From Staphylococcus equorum (lineage in GTDB: Bacteria; Bacillota; Bacilli; Staphylococcales; Staphylococcaceae), in NCBI RefSeq assembly GCF_001747895.1, contig NZ_LNNB01000009.1, positions 434,001 to 498,000 of the forward strand: a stretch of DNA of 64,000 bases. The letters run 5' to 3'. This document shows, in pieces, positions 39,865-47,309 of this stretch. The first letter of the stretch is position 1, and every line of letters starts with the position of its first letter. A program made the translations under genes and the position numbers. The notes under the pieces were generated by a model, which had not been told where the DNA came from, ran no database searches, and saw only the letters and a list, made by a program, of their open reading frames with translations.

Positions 39865-40605
39865 CTACATAGCTTGTTGTTCGTTATCGTCATTAATTGC
39901 TTGCTTGATTAAAAATACTGTCGATTGTGACGGGTACCAATTTAAAATCATATCCAGCACATCGTTAAAGTGTTTTTGTTTTAATTGCGTTCTAGTAACG
40001 ATACCTGTCATACGCTTAATTTGACCGTTGATATCCTTGTATAACTCTTTGTTAACCTCGTTTGCATTTGAAAAGTTATACGCCGATTTGATGTATTTAA
40101 CCCTGTTAGATACCGAAATACTGATTTGATTATATTCGCCTGTATCTAGCCTTTGGTTTTCTTTTAAGTCTTGTACTTCATCTTGCAAGTAATCAACTTG
40201 TTCTTTCGTTTCCATTTGTGCTTGCATTGTTAACGTCAATTGTTCGTTAGATGTCATTGGTGGTTGGTAACTTCCGTTTTTTCTAATTTCTTTTAAAATC
40301 TCTTTAACTTGTTTCTTAAATACTTTTGCAATCTTTTTTTGTGATTGCATTAATACTTCATAAACTCCTTGTTCTGTTAAAAAGGCTTTACTACCGCCAC
40401 TATTACTATTTGTAATAGTCGTTTTTTCATCTTCATCAATTGTCATAAGCATTTTAGACACGTTGTAATAGCCTTGACTTGTTTTACTGTAGTCTATCCA
40501 TTCTGCTATATCTTTCGCTAAGAACAACGGTTCTTCTGCTGTTCCATAAATCATAAAATCATTACCTAATATATCTTTCTGTTCTAAAACTTTTAATTCA
40601 TTCAT
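39865..40605 (-). CDS. Phage antirepressor (Bro-N + ORF6C type), 246 aa
   Basis: N-terminal Bro-N-like domain (~1-110: LGNDFMIYGTAEEPLFLAKDIAEWIDYSK, LTEQGVYEVLM) and a C-terminal ORF6C-like helical domain (~140-235: ISVSNRVKYIKSAYNFSNANEVNKELYKDI type). Such proteins inactivate CI-type repressors on induction. Operator copy 9 lies 29 bp upstream, so its expression may itself be repressed in the lysogen. Confidence 0.85.
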   Translation of the reverse strand: MNELKVLEQKDILGNDFMIYGTAEEPLFLAKDIAEWIDYSKTSQGYYNVSKMLMTIDEDEKTTITNSNSGGSKAFLTEQGVYEVLMQSQKKIAKVFKKQVKEILKEIRKNGSYQPPMTSNEQLTLTMQAQMETKEQVDYLQDEVQDLKENQRLDTGEYNQISISVSNRVKYIKSAYNFSNANEVNKELYKDINGQIKRMTGIVTRTQLKQKHFNDVLDMILNWYPSQSTVFLIKQAINDDNEQQAM

Positions 40606-40633
40606 AGTCTTGAACCTCCTATATTTTTACTTT

Positions 40634-40650
40634 ATATCGTAATCCGTTAC
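40634..40650. promoter_or_regulatory. Palindromic operator copy 9
   Basis: ATATCGTAATCCGTTAC, 14 of 17 to consensus, upstream of the antirepressor; on minus it lies just before a TATAAA (-10-like). Confidence 0.55.
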
Positions 40651-40685
40651 TAATTTCTATTTTAAAGTACCTCACAGTCCAAATA

Positions 40686-40928
40686 TCAAGCGTATTTATG
40701 TTTTGGGATATAATCTAAAGGATTATGATTTTGCTTTAATTTGATACCTCTATTTTCTTCTTGTGGTTTAACTTCCAAAATCGCTTGATTATTTCGTTGT
40801 TTGTATAACTGTCTGTCGATTTGATAATTTAACTTGTCATCGTCGCCGTCTGCGTACTCTACAATCTTTTGTGCGTATATCTCACTACAATTTAAAACCT
40901 CTTGTATATCTTTAATTAACGTTACCAT
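40686..40928 (-). CDS. Hypothetical protein, 80 aa
   Basis: MVTLIKDIQEVLNCSEIYAQKIVEYADGDD; helical start and basic C-terminus (LDYIPKHKYA). Overlaps the helicase-loader gene by 7 bp. Probably a replication accessory by position. Confidence 0.6.
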   Translation of the reverse strand: MVTLIKDIQEVLNCSEIYAQKIVEYADGDDDKLNYQIDRQLYKQRNNQAILEVKPQEENRGIKLKQNHNPLDYIPKHKYA

Positions 40929-41707
40929 GCGTCGCCCTCCCTGTAATCATCGCCTAATACATTTAATCGTTTAGCATTAAACTTCATTCGTGAATAAACA
41001 CGTTGCCAATTCAAATCATCGTTTAGTTGCTTGTTAGTATAGTTTGTTGTGAATATGTTGTTTAACCCTGTTCTATTATCAACGATATCCGATAGCTTGC
41101 TTATTGCGTGTGCGCTGTCGTCTACGCCTACATCATCAAGAACCAATAAATCTAATTCGGTTAATTGCTTTATAATATCCTCGATTGTTTCCGTTGCGTC
41201 ACGTTTATAAGTTGATTTAATTCGATTCATTAATTTAGGTATGTGCATAAATGCTACTTTGTAACCTTGATTTTTTAGTGCTTTAGTTATTGCAAATGCT
41301 AAATGTGATTTACCTGTGCCAACAGAACCATGCAATATTAACGATTTAGGATTATCTAACGAAAAGGTTTTAACGTATTCAATGGCTACCTCTTTCGCTT
41401 TTTTCTGTTCTTGCGTTTGTGGTTGGTAGTTATTCACTGTAGCTTGTTTGATTGACGGGTTAATCTGTGATTGGTTAAACATTGCGTCAACTTTACGTTG
41501 CTCATGTTCCCTTTTGCGTCTTTCGTTTGTTTCTTTTGCTTGTCTGATACTTTCACACTCGCAACCGTCTTTTACTGTATAACCACTTTCAAACTTGTGT
41601 AAATCGTATTTATGCCCACAACGTTCACAATATAAATCATGTGTGACGTTTGTAGCCTCGTACTGCTTTAGTTGTTCTTTAATTTTTGGGCTTATTAATT
41701 TTTGCAT
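40922..41707 (-). CDS. DnaC-like helicase loader, 261 aa
   Basis: ATG 41705-41707 (MQKLISPKIKEQL) after TAGGAGG. N-terminal Cys4 zinc finger (YCERCGHKYD...GCECES), then AAA+ ATPase: Walker A GSVGTGKSH, Walker B LLVLDDVGVDD, sensor region (NRTGLNNIFTTNYTN). Loads the host replicative helicase at the phage origin, together with the upstream replisome organiser. Confidence 0.9.
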   Translation of the reverse strand: MQKLISPKIKEQLKQYEATNVTHDLYCERCGHKYDLHKFESGYTVKDGCECESIRQAKETNERRKREHEQRKVDAMFNQSQINPSIKQATVNNYQPQTQEQKKAKEVAIEYVKTFSLDNPKSLILHGSVGTGKSHLAFAITKALKNQGYKVAFMHIPKLMNRIKSTYKRDATETIEDIIKQLTELDLLVLDDVGVDDSAHAISKLSDIVDNRTGLNNIFTTNYTNKQLNDDLNWQRVYSRMKFNAKRLNVLGDDYREGDAW

Positions 41708-41718
41708 TTGTTTACCTC

Positions 41719-42609
41719 CTAATCCCAATAATCCGGGTCTTGCATTGCATCTTTCAACGCTTGCCCTCTTAATTGTCCGTCGGTGCCATTACTTTGTTTA
41801 GTTCTTTGATTTTCTAGCGCTTGAATATCTTCAACGCTCTTAATACCTTTTTGATACCACGCTTTTAATATTCCGTTTGCATAGTTCCAATTAGTCTTAT
41901 TATTCATCAGTGATACTTTCATTGCCTCGATAACTATTTCATCGCCGTTTTCTTTGAAGTCATCTAACCACGCCCCTATTTGGTCGGCTATAAATGGTTG
42001 TAACATTCCAAAACCATTTTGTTGGTAAAAATCAAACGATGACGACGCTTTTTTATTATTGCTAGTATCACTATTACTATTATTTGTATTATATATATAG
42101 TCGTCGTGGTCGTCTTTGGTAGTCGTTGTAGTAGTCTTTGTTGTAGTCTCTTGGTAGTCTCTGGTATAGGTCGGTTCATTTTGACCTACTCCATGAGGTC
42201 GTTTTGACCTATTCGTGAGGTCATTTTGACCTATTCGTGAGGTCATTTTGCTATCTTCGATGGGGTCATTTTGACCCATTCGGTCGTGTAGGCGTTCAAG
42301 CCTTATATAATCAATGCTATACCATTTCGTTTTATCAAATTTTGCCTTGTTGTAATTGCTAACAAATAATAATTTTTGATTTTCAAGACTTCTAATAGTT
42401 CTCTTAATTGTTGTTAAAGACCAAAAAGGAAATTGCTTTTGCCAATCCGGATAACTGTTATATATCCACGTTCTGTCATCGTGATTATTATTACTTTTCT
42501 CTTGCCAATAATGTATTTGCTGTAAAACTATTGATTCGTTTAATCCAATCAAATGCGCTAACTTTGGTAATACCATTATTGGGTAATCGTTTATTAATAA
42601 TTTACTCAA
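41719..42609 (-). CDS. Replisome organiser (DnaD-like), 296 aa
   Basis: TTG start after AAGGAGT. N-terminal winged-helix (ILINDYPIMVLPKLAHLIGL type, ...SLTTIKRTIRSLENQKLLF), a low-complexity Thr/Asp/Asn-rich middle, and a C-terminal DnaD/DnaB-II-like domain (FYQQNGFGMLQPFIADQIGAWLDDF..., NGILKAWYQKGIKSVED). Binds the origin iterons located inside its own gene. Confidence 0.85.
   Translation of the reverse strand: MSKLLINDYPIMVLPKLAHLIGLNESIVLQQIHYWQEKSNNNHDDRTWIYNSYPDWQKQFPFWSLTTIKRTIRSLENQKLLFVSNYNKAKFDKTKWYSIDYIRLERLHDRMGQNDPIEDSKMTSRIGQNDLTNRSKRPHGVGQNEPTYTRDYQETTTKTTTTTTKDDHDDYIYNTNNSNSDTSNNKKASSSFDFYQQNGFGMLQPFIADQIGAWLDDFKENGDEIVIEAMKVSLMNNKTNWNYANGILKAWYQKGIKSVEDIQALENQRTKQSNGTDGQLRGQALKDAMQDPDYWD
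42055..42283. repeat. Candidate phage replication origin: five 22-bp iterons and AT-rich stretch
   Basis: From 42173, five near-adjacent 22-bp units (core GGTCATTTTGACC, spacer TATTCGTGA) start at 42173, 42195, 42217, 42239 and 42262. Because 22 is not a multiple of 3, successive units are read in different frames of the replisome organiser (GQNDP, SKMTS, GQNDL, SKRPH, GQNEP), so the repetition is at DNA level. A very AT-rich stretch (about 42055-42105) flanks them. The pattern matches origins in other staphylococcal phage initiator genes. Confidence 0.85.
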
Positions 42610-42666
42610 TTTGTATTACTCCTTATCTACATCGTTAACCGATGTTAATTTTTAACATGCTTGTTT

Positions 42667-42912
42667 TTACTTACTCATACTACCGGCTGTTACGTCCCTA
42701 ATTTCGAAAATATCATCAAATTCCACACCTAAGTTATCGCAAATCTTTTGTGCTACTGCTGGTGCCGGACTTCTTCGGTGTCCTACTATCATCGAAATAT
42801 AATTCTGTGTAATGCCACAACGTTTACCTAATTCAGTAAATGTTAATTCTTTTTGTAACAACAAAATTCTAAAATCAATACTTTTCAAAACAACTTTTCT
42901 TTTTAATATCAT
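42667..42912 (-). CDS. Small HTH regulator, 81 aa
   Basis: XRE HTH (FTELGKRCGITQNYISMIVGHRRSPAPAVAQKI) and a short tail. SD GGGAGG. Operator copy 10 lies ~60 bp upstream. Cro/CI-like size; may be an additional early regulator. Confidence 0.75.
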   Translation of the reverse strand: MILKRKVVLKSIDFRILLLQKELTFTELGKRCGITQNYISMIVGHRRSPAPAVAQKICDNLGVEFDDIFEIRDVTAGSMSK

Positions 42913-42968
42913 TGTTTTTCCTCCCGTGATTAACTGATAAATACAGTGTAACAGAAATTGATTTACTT

Positions 42969-42985
42969 GTAACGGATTATGTTAC
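42969..42985. promoter_or_regulatory. Palindromic operator copy 10
   Basis: GTAACGGATTATGTTAC, 15 of 17 to consensus, upstream of the 81-aa HTH gene. Its left arm continues on minus into TTACAA, a possible -35 with TACACT 16 bp on. Confidence 0.65.
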
Positions 42986-43001
42986 TTTTAGTTGTGAAAA
43001 G

Positions 43002-43253
43002 TTAATTCCAATAAATTAACTTGGCAAAAACTCTTTCATGTTCTGTTGTATGCGTTTCTATCCAATCATCTAAGTATCTTAACGATTCGCCCGTTACAAA
43101 TTCTAATTCGTGTTCACTTTCAATCATTTCTTGGTATATAATTTCATTTTCTGATAACGGCGTAAGCATTAAAGCTACGCCCTTACCAGTTAATTCAATG
43201 TTTTTGTTAAATTTAAAACCTTTATAAATGAATGTACCTTTGTTGCTACGCAT
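43002..43253 (-). CDS. Hypothetical early protein, 83 aa
   Basis: MRSNKGTFIYKGFKFNKNIEL; beta-rich and acidic. SD CAGGAGGG overlaps the end of recT. Unknown function. Confidence 0.6.
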   Translation of the reverse strand: MRSNKGTFIYKGFKFNKNIELTGKGVALMLTPLSENEIIYQEMIESEHELEFVTGESLRYLDDWIETHTTEHERVFAKLIYWN

Positions 43254-43256
43254 AAA

Positions 43257-44072
43257 TTATTTGCCCTCCTGTAGTTGTTCCGGTTCGTCATTAACTTGTG
43301 AGTAGTTTGTAACGTCAATGATATTTCCGTCGTCATCTAATTGTTGTGCTTTACTATCACTTGATACTGCGTCGTTCATTTCGATTGATTTAGGCGCAAA
43401 TTTCAATAAATCTTTTAATACTGTCTTTTTAGCCATTGCGTTAAAATTTGTTTTCCATGGACTTTGCCAACCTTTTTGTACGGCTTTAGAAAATTGGTTT
43501 GCGTGTTGGTCTACTTTTGCTCTACTCCAATATGCGAAATCATAGCCACCATTTAACAAGTGATAAACTGCATAATATCCAATTGGTTCGCTTTGTGGAT
43601 TGTCTGCCGGCTTGTGCACTAAATCTTTTTGTAATCCATACTGATATTCAAAGTAATCTTCTTGGTACACTTCATGAGCGTAAATTGCCTTATATTGCTT
43701 ACTGCGGTTTGCTAGTTCAATCATGCCTAAATATGAAACTTGCAATTGTACTTCTTTACCGTATGGAATTAAATATGCTTGTCCTAAATTTGTATTTGGT
43801 TCTAATCCTATTTGTGATGCTTGCATCAACGCCCCTATTAGTGATTTAGGGTCACACTCTAATAATTTCGGTGTACTTGATACTGCTGTCATTGCTATAC
43901 GTGCCATTCTGTCTGCGTTCATGTGTTTTGGTAATGCTTTTTGTATTTGGGGTGCCATTTGGTCTAACAAGTTACTAATTTGTTGTTTTGGTCCTACTGC
44001 CTTTTGTTGCGGTTGGTTGTTGCCGTCTTTCTTTTGTGTTAATTGATTTTTAAATTGATTTTGTGTAGCCAT
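43257..44072 (-). CDS. recT: RecT-like single-strand annealing protein, 271 aa
   Basis: Core SLIGALMQASQIGLEPNTNLGQAYLIPYGKEVQLQVSYLGMIELANRS is the RecT family signature. A Gln-rich N-terminus and acidic C-terminus flank it. Anneals ssDNA produced by the adjacent YqaJ-type exonuclease. SD TGGAGG. Confidence 0.95.
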   Translation of the reverse strand: MATQNQFKNQLTQKKDGNNQPQQKAVGPKQQISNLLDQMAPQIQKALPKHMNADRMARIAMTAVSSTPKLLECDPKSLIGALMQASQIGLEPNTNLGQAYLIPYGKEVQLQVSYLGMIELANRSKQYKAIYAHEVYQEDYFEYQYGLQKDLVHKPADNPQSEPIGYYAVYHLLNGGYDFAYWSRAKVDQHANQFSKAVQKGWQSPWKTNFNAMAKKTVLKDLLKFAPKSIEMNDAVSSDSKAQQLDDDGNIIDVTNYSQVNDEPEQLQEGK

Positions 44073-44090
44073 GTTTATATTCCTCCATTT

Positions 44091-44426
44091 TTATATGTTA
44101 TTAATTTCTTGTTTTAACTTCATTCTTATGTCTTTTTTAGCTTGTTCATAACCTTTTTCAAAACCTTTATCTAAACCGTCTTTATAAGTTTTTGGTTTTT
44201 TATCTTGGTGCTTTCTGTTAATTTCATCTGTACTTAATTCTAAAAACTCAATAAATTTTTCTGTAATTTTATCTGAATAATTACAGTTTGTATTTTGCAA
44301 TTTTCTATAATATGTCCCCGTAATACCTAATATCACACCTATTTTATTAGTTGGTATGTTATATTCTCTTTTTTTATCCTCTACTCTATTAAATAGCTTT
44401 TGTTTTTCTTCACTTCTAGTTTTCAT
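44091..44426 (-). CDS. Hypothetical protein between recT and exonuclease, 111 aa
   Basis: MKTRSEEKQKLFNRVEDKKRE; a helix-turn-helix-like block (NKIGVILGITGTYYRKLQNTN) and a basic helical end. Its leader holds a GCCCGTA/TACGGGC hairpin (44445-44466) just upstream of the SD. Perhaps a DNA-binding accessory. Confidence 0.6.
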   Translation of the reverse strand: MKTRSEEKQKLFNRVEDKKREYNIPTNKIGVILGITGTYYRKLQNTNCNYSDKITEKFIEFLELSTDEINRKHQDKKPKTYKDGLDKGFEKGYEQAKKDIRMKLKQEINNI

Positions 44427-44549
44427 TTGTTGCCCTCCATATTTGCCCGTACAACGTTTATACGGGCTGTTATTTATTTTAAGTAGATTTATTCATAAAA
44501 CTTATTTTTGTTTAATGTGCGCTTTGTATTTACAACATAACGTTACTTT

Positions 44550-44566
44550 GTATCTTCATCCGTTAC
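44550..44566. promoter_or_regulatory. Palindromic operator copy 11 (weaker)
   Basis: GTATCTTCATCCGTTAC, 13 of 17, overlapping the exonuclease stop; a GTTAC half-site also lies at 44542-44546. Confidence 0.4.
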
Positions 44567-45527
44567 TAACTTTCAGTTTTTTAACATTCAAAGTACGTGT
44601 TGTACTTGATTTCTTATATTGCTCGTATAATTCCGGGTTTTCTTCTTTAAAGCGTTTAGCATCAAATGATTCTCGGTTTTGTTTCTTCCAACTTGCTTTG
44701 TATTCTGATACTTCGCCAAACTCGTTTTCGCCTAATAACTCTTTGAGTTGGTTTTGATGCCCTTTTAATTGTTTGTCTAATTCCTTTTGTTGTTCTTTAA
44801 TTGCTAAAATACCTTTGAACAATGCTGTTTTTTCTTCGTCAAAGTTTACGACATCATTTTTTGTTTCTTTCCAAAAATTATTTAATGCTTTTGAAGTAAT
44901 TTCGCTATCGTCTGCCGGTGGTCTTTGACCCTTAACGATATATTCGTTCCAAAACTCAACTTCGGCATTTATAATATCGTTTATGACTTCTTCGTCACGT
45001 TCAATTGTTTCATAATGAAATTCACTGTTTCCAAACAATACGGCTATATAAACAACGTCCACGCCTGTTACTGCCATGTAGTGATAACATTGTGCCATGT
45101 AACTTTCCGGTACGTTTCCGTCTTTCCATTTATCCTTTAGAAACTCACTTGTTGTTTTACATTCTAGCAAAGCATTTTCGCCAATTACTACTCTATCAAC
45201 GTTTGCACTAATAAAATCATAATCTTTGTGATACATCATTTTATTATGCTTGCGTAATTTCTTCCCTGTTTTTTCTTCAAATAGTTTCGCTACAAATTGT
45301 TCGTTGTAATGCCCAAATTTAACTTGTATCTTGTCGCTTATATCTTCTTCGTAATTGTCTGCCCACAATTTCTTTTGCCATAATGTGAACGGACTTTGGT
45401 AATTATTCATACCTAATATTGTGCCACAATCAGAACCCCCGATTGAGTGTGTTCTTAATTGTTTCCATTCTTCATCGCTCATATTTTTAGTGTTAATTGA
45501 CTTCAATTTATTCATAGGTAATGACAA
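44556..45527 (-). CDS. YqaJ-type viral recombinase exonuclease, 323 aa
   Basis: TTG start after AAGGAGG. GGSDCGTILGMNNYQSPFTLWQKK and NALLECKTTSEFL (the E-x-K nuclease residues), with VPESYMAQCYHYMAVTGVDVVYIAVLFGN, fit the YqaJ family. C-terminal helical region. 5'-3' resection partner of RecT. Confidence 0.9.
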   Translation of the reverse strand: MSLPMNKLKSINTKNMSDEEWKQLRTHSIGGSDCGTILGMNNYQSPFTLWQKKLWADNYEEDISDKIQVKFGHYNEQFVAKLFEEKTGKKLRKHNKMMYHKDYDFISANVDRVVIGENALLECKTTSEFLKDKWKDGNVPESYMAQCYHYMAVTGVDVVYIAVLFGNSEFHYETIERDEEVINDIINAEVEFWNEYIVKGQRPPADDSEITSKALNNFWKETKNDVVNFDEEKTALFKGILAIKEQQKELDKQLKGHQNQLKELLGENEFGEVSEYKASWKKQNRESFDAKRFKEENPELYEQYKKSSTTRTLNVKKLKVSNG

Positions 45528-45555
45528 ATGCTTATCCTCCTTGTTATCATGTACT

Positions 45556-45637
45556 TATGCTTTTCAATAAGCATATACTCTTTTTTAGATACATTTTTTA
45601 TATTTTGGCGTTCGGCTGACAACCGGACGTTTTTTTA
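45556..45637 (+). terminator. Two plus-strand terminators in the exonuclease leader
   Basis: TATGCTT/AAGCATA (45556-45575) followed by CTC and six T, and CGTTCGG/CCGGACG (45609-45629) followed by eight T. Both have their T-run on plus, opposite to the genes around. They would stop transcripts running against the early operon, or an antisense RNA. Confidence 0.55.
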
Positions 45638-45901
45638 TTTCAAAAAACAATAAACTTCTTTAGTGAAATTAAAGTTAGCGTTATTTTTTAACAAACAAGC
45701 CATAGTTTCTAAAATATCATTTTGGTTACTTCCACAAATGACTTGGTCAAAAGTGTTACTACTCATTTCATAATATTTATAATTTGATTTTGTTTTACGT
45801 TTAATAACAATTTCATAATCTGCAATGCTTAAAACCACATTTTCTTTTTCTTGCTTATAACCACACTTAAATGTTCTTGCAAACCTTTTTATTGTTTCCA
45901 A
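45635..45901 (-). CDS. Hypothetical early protein, 88 aa
   Basis: TTG start after GGGAGG. METIKRFARTFKCGYKQEKEN; similar in layout to the 103-aa protein at 219-530 of the left accessory cluster. Unknown function. Confidence 0.6.
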   Translation of the reverse strand: METIKRFARTFKCGYKQEKENVVLSIADYEIVIKRKTKSNYKYYEMSSNTFDQVICGSNQNDILETMACLLKNNANFNFTKEVYCFLK

Positions 45902-45919
45902 TTGTTATACCTCCCATTA

Positions 45920-46060
45920 TTAACCTCGTATATTTCTTTCTTCTCTCATTTCGTCATATGCGCTTTCTTCTAAATATCCGAAAACATTTTCTTTTTCGTC
46001 CTCGTCATGAATTGCGTCAAATTCTGCTAAACCATAAATTTGTCTGATTAAATCGTTCAT
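45920..46060 (-). CDS. 46-aa acidic early protein
   Basis: ATG 46058-46060, after GGAGAG, encodes MNDLIRQIYGLAEFDAIHDE and more, ending NIRG at TAA 45920-45922. Highly acidic. Operator copy 12 lies 35 bp upstream. Unknown function. Confidence 0.6.
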   Translation of the reverse strand: MNDLIRQIYGLAEFDAIHDEDEKENVFGYLEESAYDEMREERNIRG

Positions 46061-46094
46061 TTATAATCTCTCCTACTTTTAAATGTGTTATTTG

Positions 46095-46111
46095 ATAACG
46101 TATTACGTTAC
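46095..46111. promoter_or_regulatory. Palindromic operator copy 12
   Basis: ATAACGTATTACGTTAC, 16 of 17 to consensus, upstream of the 46-aa gene. Confidence 0.7.
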
Positions 46112-46115
46112 TATT

Positions 46116-46310
46116 TTACAAAAAATTTTGAACGTAATACTTTCCTATTTGCTTAATTCCAATCGCTATACCCATAAAGATAAAGAAGTAAAGGAATGTA
46201 AGCCATGCGCCGTCGTTTACAAAATACGATGTAAAGTGACTAAAAAGTAAAGTTAATGCAATTCCTGTAAAAACTAATGTTACATTAAACAACTCTTTTA
46301 ATATTTTCAT
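46116..46310 (-). CDS. Two-helix membrane protein, 64 aa
   Basis: ATG 46308-46310 (MKILKELFNVTLVFTGIALT) with GAGGACGG upstream; overlaps the preceding HTH gene by 26 bp. Second helix WLTFLYFFIFMGIAIGI. Unknown function. Confidence 0.6.
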   Translation of the reverse strand: MKILKELFNVTLVFTGIALTLLFSHFTSYFVNDGAWLTFLYFFIFMGIAIGIKQIGKYYVQNFL

Positions 46311-46515
46311 GTTCGCCGTCCTCCCAAAACAAATCATCTAAAGTCTTGTTGAAAAGTGTTGCTAGAATTTTCATTTCTATTGATGAAAAATCACGTTTGC
46401 CGTTTTCTTTTGCATTGTATGATTGTATCGAAATGTTTAATTTGTCTGCCGTTTGCTGTTGTGAATAACCTTCTCTATCTCTCGCATTTGATACCTTCAA
46501 TCTTTTCTTTGTCAT
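46285..46515 (-). CDS. HTH regulator, 76 aa
   Basis: XRE HTH (REGYSQQQTADKLNISIQSYNAKENGKRDFSSIEM) plus LFNKTLDDLFWEDGEHE. Starts on the stop of the Cro-like gene (ATGA overlap). Early regulator of phage operon genes. Confidence 0.8.
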   Translation of the reverse strand: MTKKRLKVSNARDREGYSQQQTADKLNISIQSYNAKENGKRDFSSIEMKILATLFNKTLDDLFWEDGEHENIKRVV

Positions 46516-46730
46516 TGCTGTTCCTCCCCTATATAGACCTCAAAGTAATCTTCTAACTGACCTCCTAAATACTTCGACAACTTTAAAGCACCTTTTAATG
46601 TTGGTTTTTCTCCCACAATGTTATATAAATTTGTAGGCGACATACCAATTTCATTTGATACTTTTTTTAAATTTGTTTCTTTGTTAGCCAACGCTATATT
46701 TATAGCTTTACGTCTAGCTTTTATTTTCAT
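46512..46730 (-). CDS. Cro-like regulator, 72 aa
   Basis: First gene leftward from the switch. HTH (NKETNLKKVSNEIGMSPTNLYNIVGEKPTLKGALKLSKYL), basic start (MKIKARRKAINIAL). Divergent from the repressor gene. Expected to repress the lysogeny promoter in the lytic cycle. Confidence 0.8.
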   Translation of the reverse strand: MKIKARRKAINIALANKETNLKKVSNEIGMSPTNLYNIVGEKPTLKGALKLSKYLGGQLEDYFEVYIGEEQQ

Positions 46731-46742
46731 CGGGACCTCCTG

Positions 46743-46839
46743 TATACAAAGTATAATTTTTTGTTAACTTCAATAACTTCGTGTATATAATGTATAATAT
46801 ATTTTATACTTTGTAAACAGTTTTTTTATACTTTCTTAA
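46743..46839. promoter_or_regulatory. Lytic promoter and TATAC-N3-GTATA operators
   Basis: Minus-strand -35 TTTACA (46812-46817) and -10 TACATT (46789-46794), 17 bp apart, drive the Cro-like gene. Palindromes TATACAAAGTATA (46743-46755) and TATACTTTGTAAA (46805-46817, over the -35) and a weaker third copy (46827-46839) are likely repressor/Cro operators. Confidence 0.65.
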
Positions 46840-46844
46840 ATTTT

Positions 46845-46861
46845 GTATCGAAATACGTTAC
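46845..46861. promoter_or_regulatory. Palindromic operator copy 13, in the repressor promoter
   Basis: GTATCGAAATACGTTAC, 15 of 17, covers the -35 region and spacer of a plus-strand promoter (TCGAAA 46848-46853, TATAAT 46871-46876). A left half-site ATAACGTAT follows at 46875-46883, at the predicted transcription start. Confidence 0.65.
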
Positions 46862-46916
46862 TTTTTCATATATAATAACGTATGAAGTGAATTATAAAAT
46901 GTGTGGAGGTCTATTA

Positions 46917-47306
46917 ATGAGTAACAATGAAAAAACAGTTGAAGAATTGAGCGAATTATTATTGAAAACTCGTAAAGATAAAGGGTATTCTTTGCAAAAA
47001 GCGTCTATTAAAACTGGGATTTCTCATTCTTTCATATCCCAATTAGAAAGAGGCAAAAGACCTGTTCCGATTCCTAAAATTTTAAGGCAGTTTGCAGACG
47101 GATACGGATTAGATTATGAATATTTAATGGTTAAAGCCGGTTACTTAGATAAACCAAGAACAAACAATGGTGATGAACATTTAATGTTTAGAGATAAAGA
47201 GGCTTTTGATAGTTTAGCACCAGAGGACAGAGAAAAAATTTTAACTGCATTACATGAACAAGCCGATTTTATGATTGCTAAATATCAAAAAAACAAAGGA
47301 GATTAG
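46917..47306 (+). CDS. Phage repressor 1 (ImmR-like HTH), 129 aa
   Basis: ATG 46917-46919 (MSNNEKTVEELSELL) after GTGGAGG. N-terminal HTH (YSLQKASIKTGISHSFISQLERGKRPVPIP), and a C-terminal helical tail (LMFRDKEAFDSLAPEDREKIL..QADFMIAKY) shared with repressor 2. No LexA-type peptidase domain, so inactivation is expected through the ImmA-like protein. First gene of the plus-strand lysogeny unit. Confidence 0.8.
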   Translation: MSNNEKTVEELSELLLKTRKDKGYSLQKASIKTGISHSFISQLERGKRPVPIPKILRQFADGYGLDYEYLMVKAGYLDKPRTNNGDEHLMFRDKEAFDSLAPEDREKILTALHEQADFMIAKYQKNKGD

Positions 47307-47309
47307 AAA

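Noticed and set aside
42100..42172. GTAGTC/TTGTAG triplet-like repeats beside the origin
   Set aside because: They encode the Thr-rich linker of the replisome organiser; low-complexity coding, not counted as iterons.
46743..46861. LexA boxes within the phage switch
   Set aside because: No CGAACNNNNGTTCG-type site was seen; the palindromes present have other consensus sequences. Induction is more likely through ImmA.
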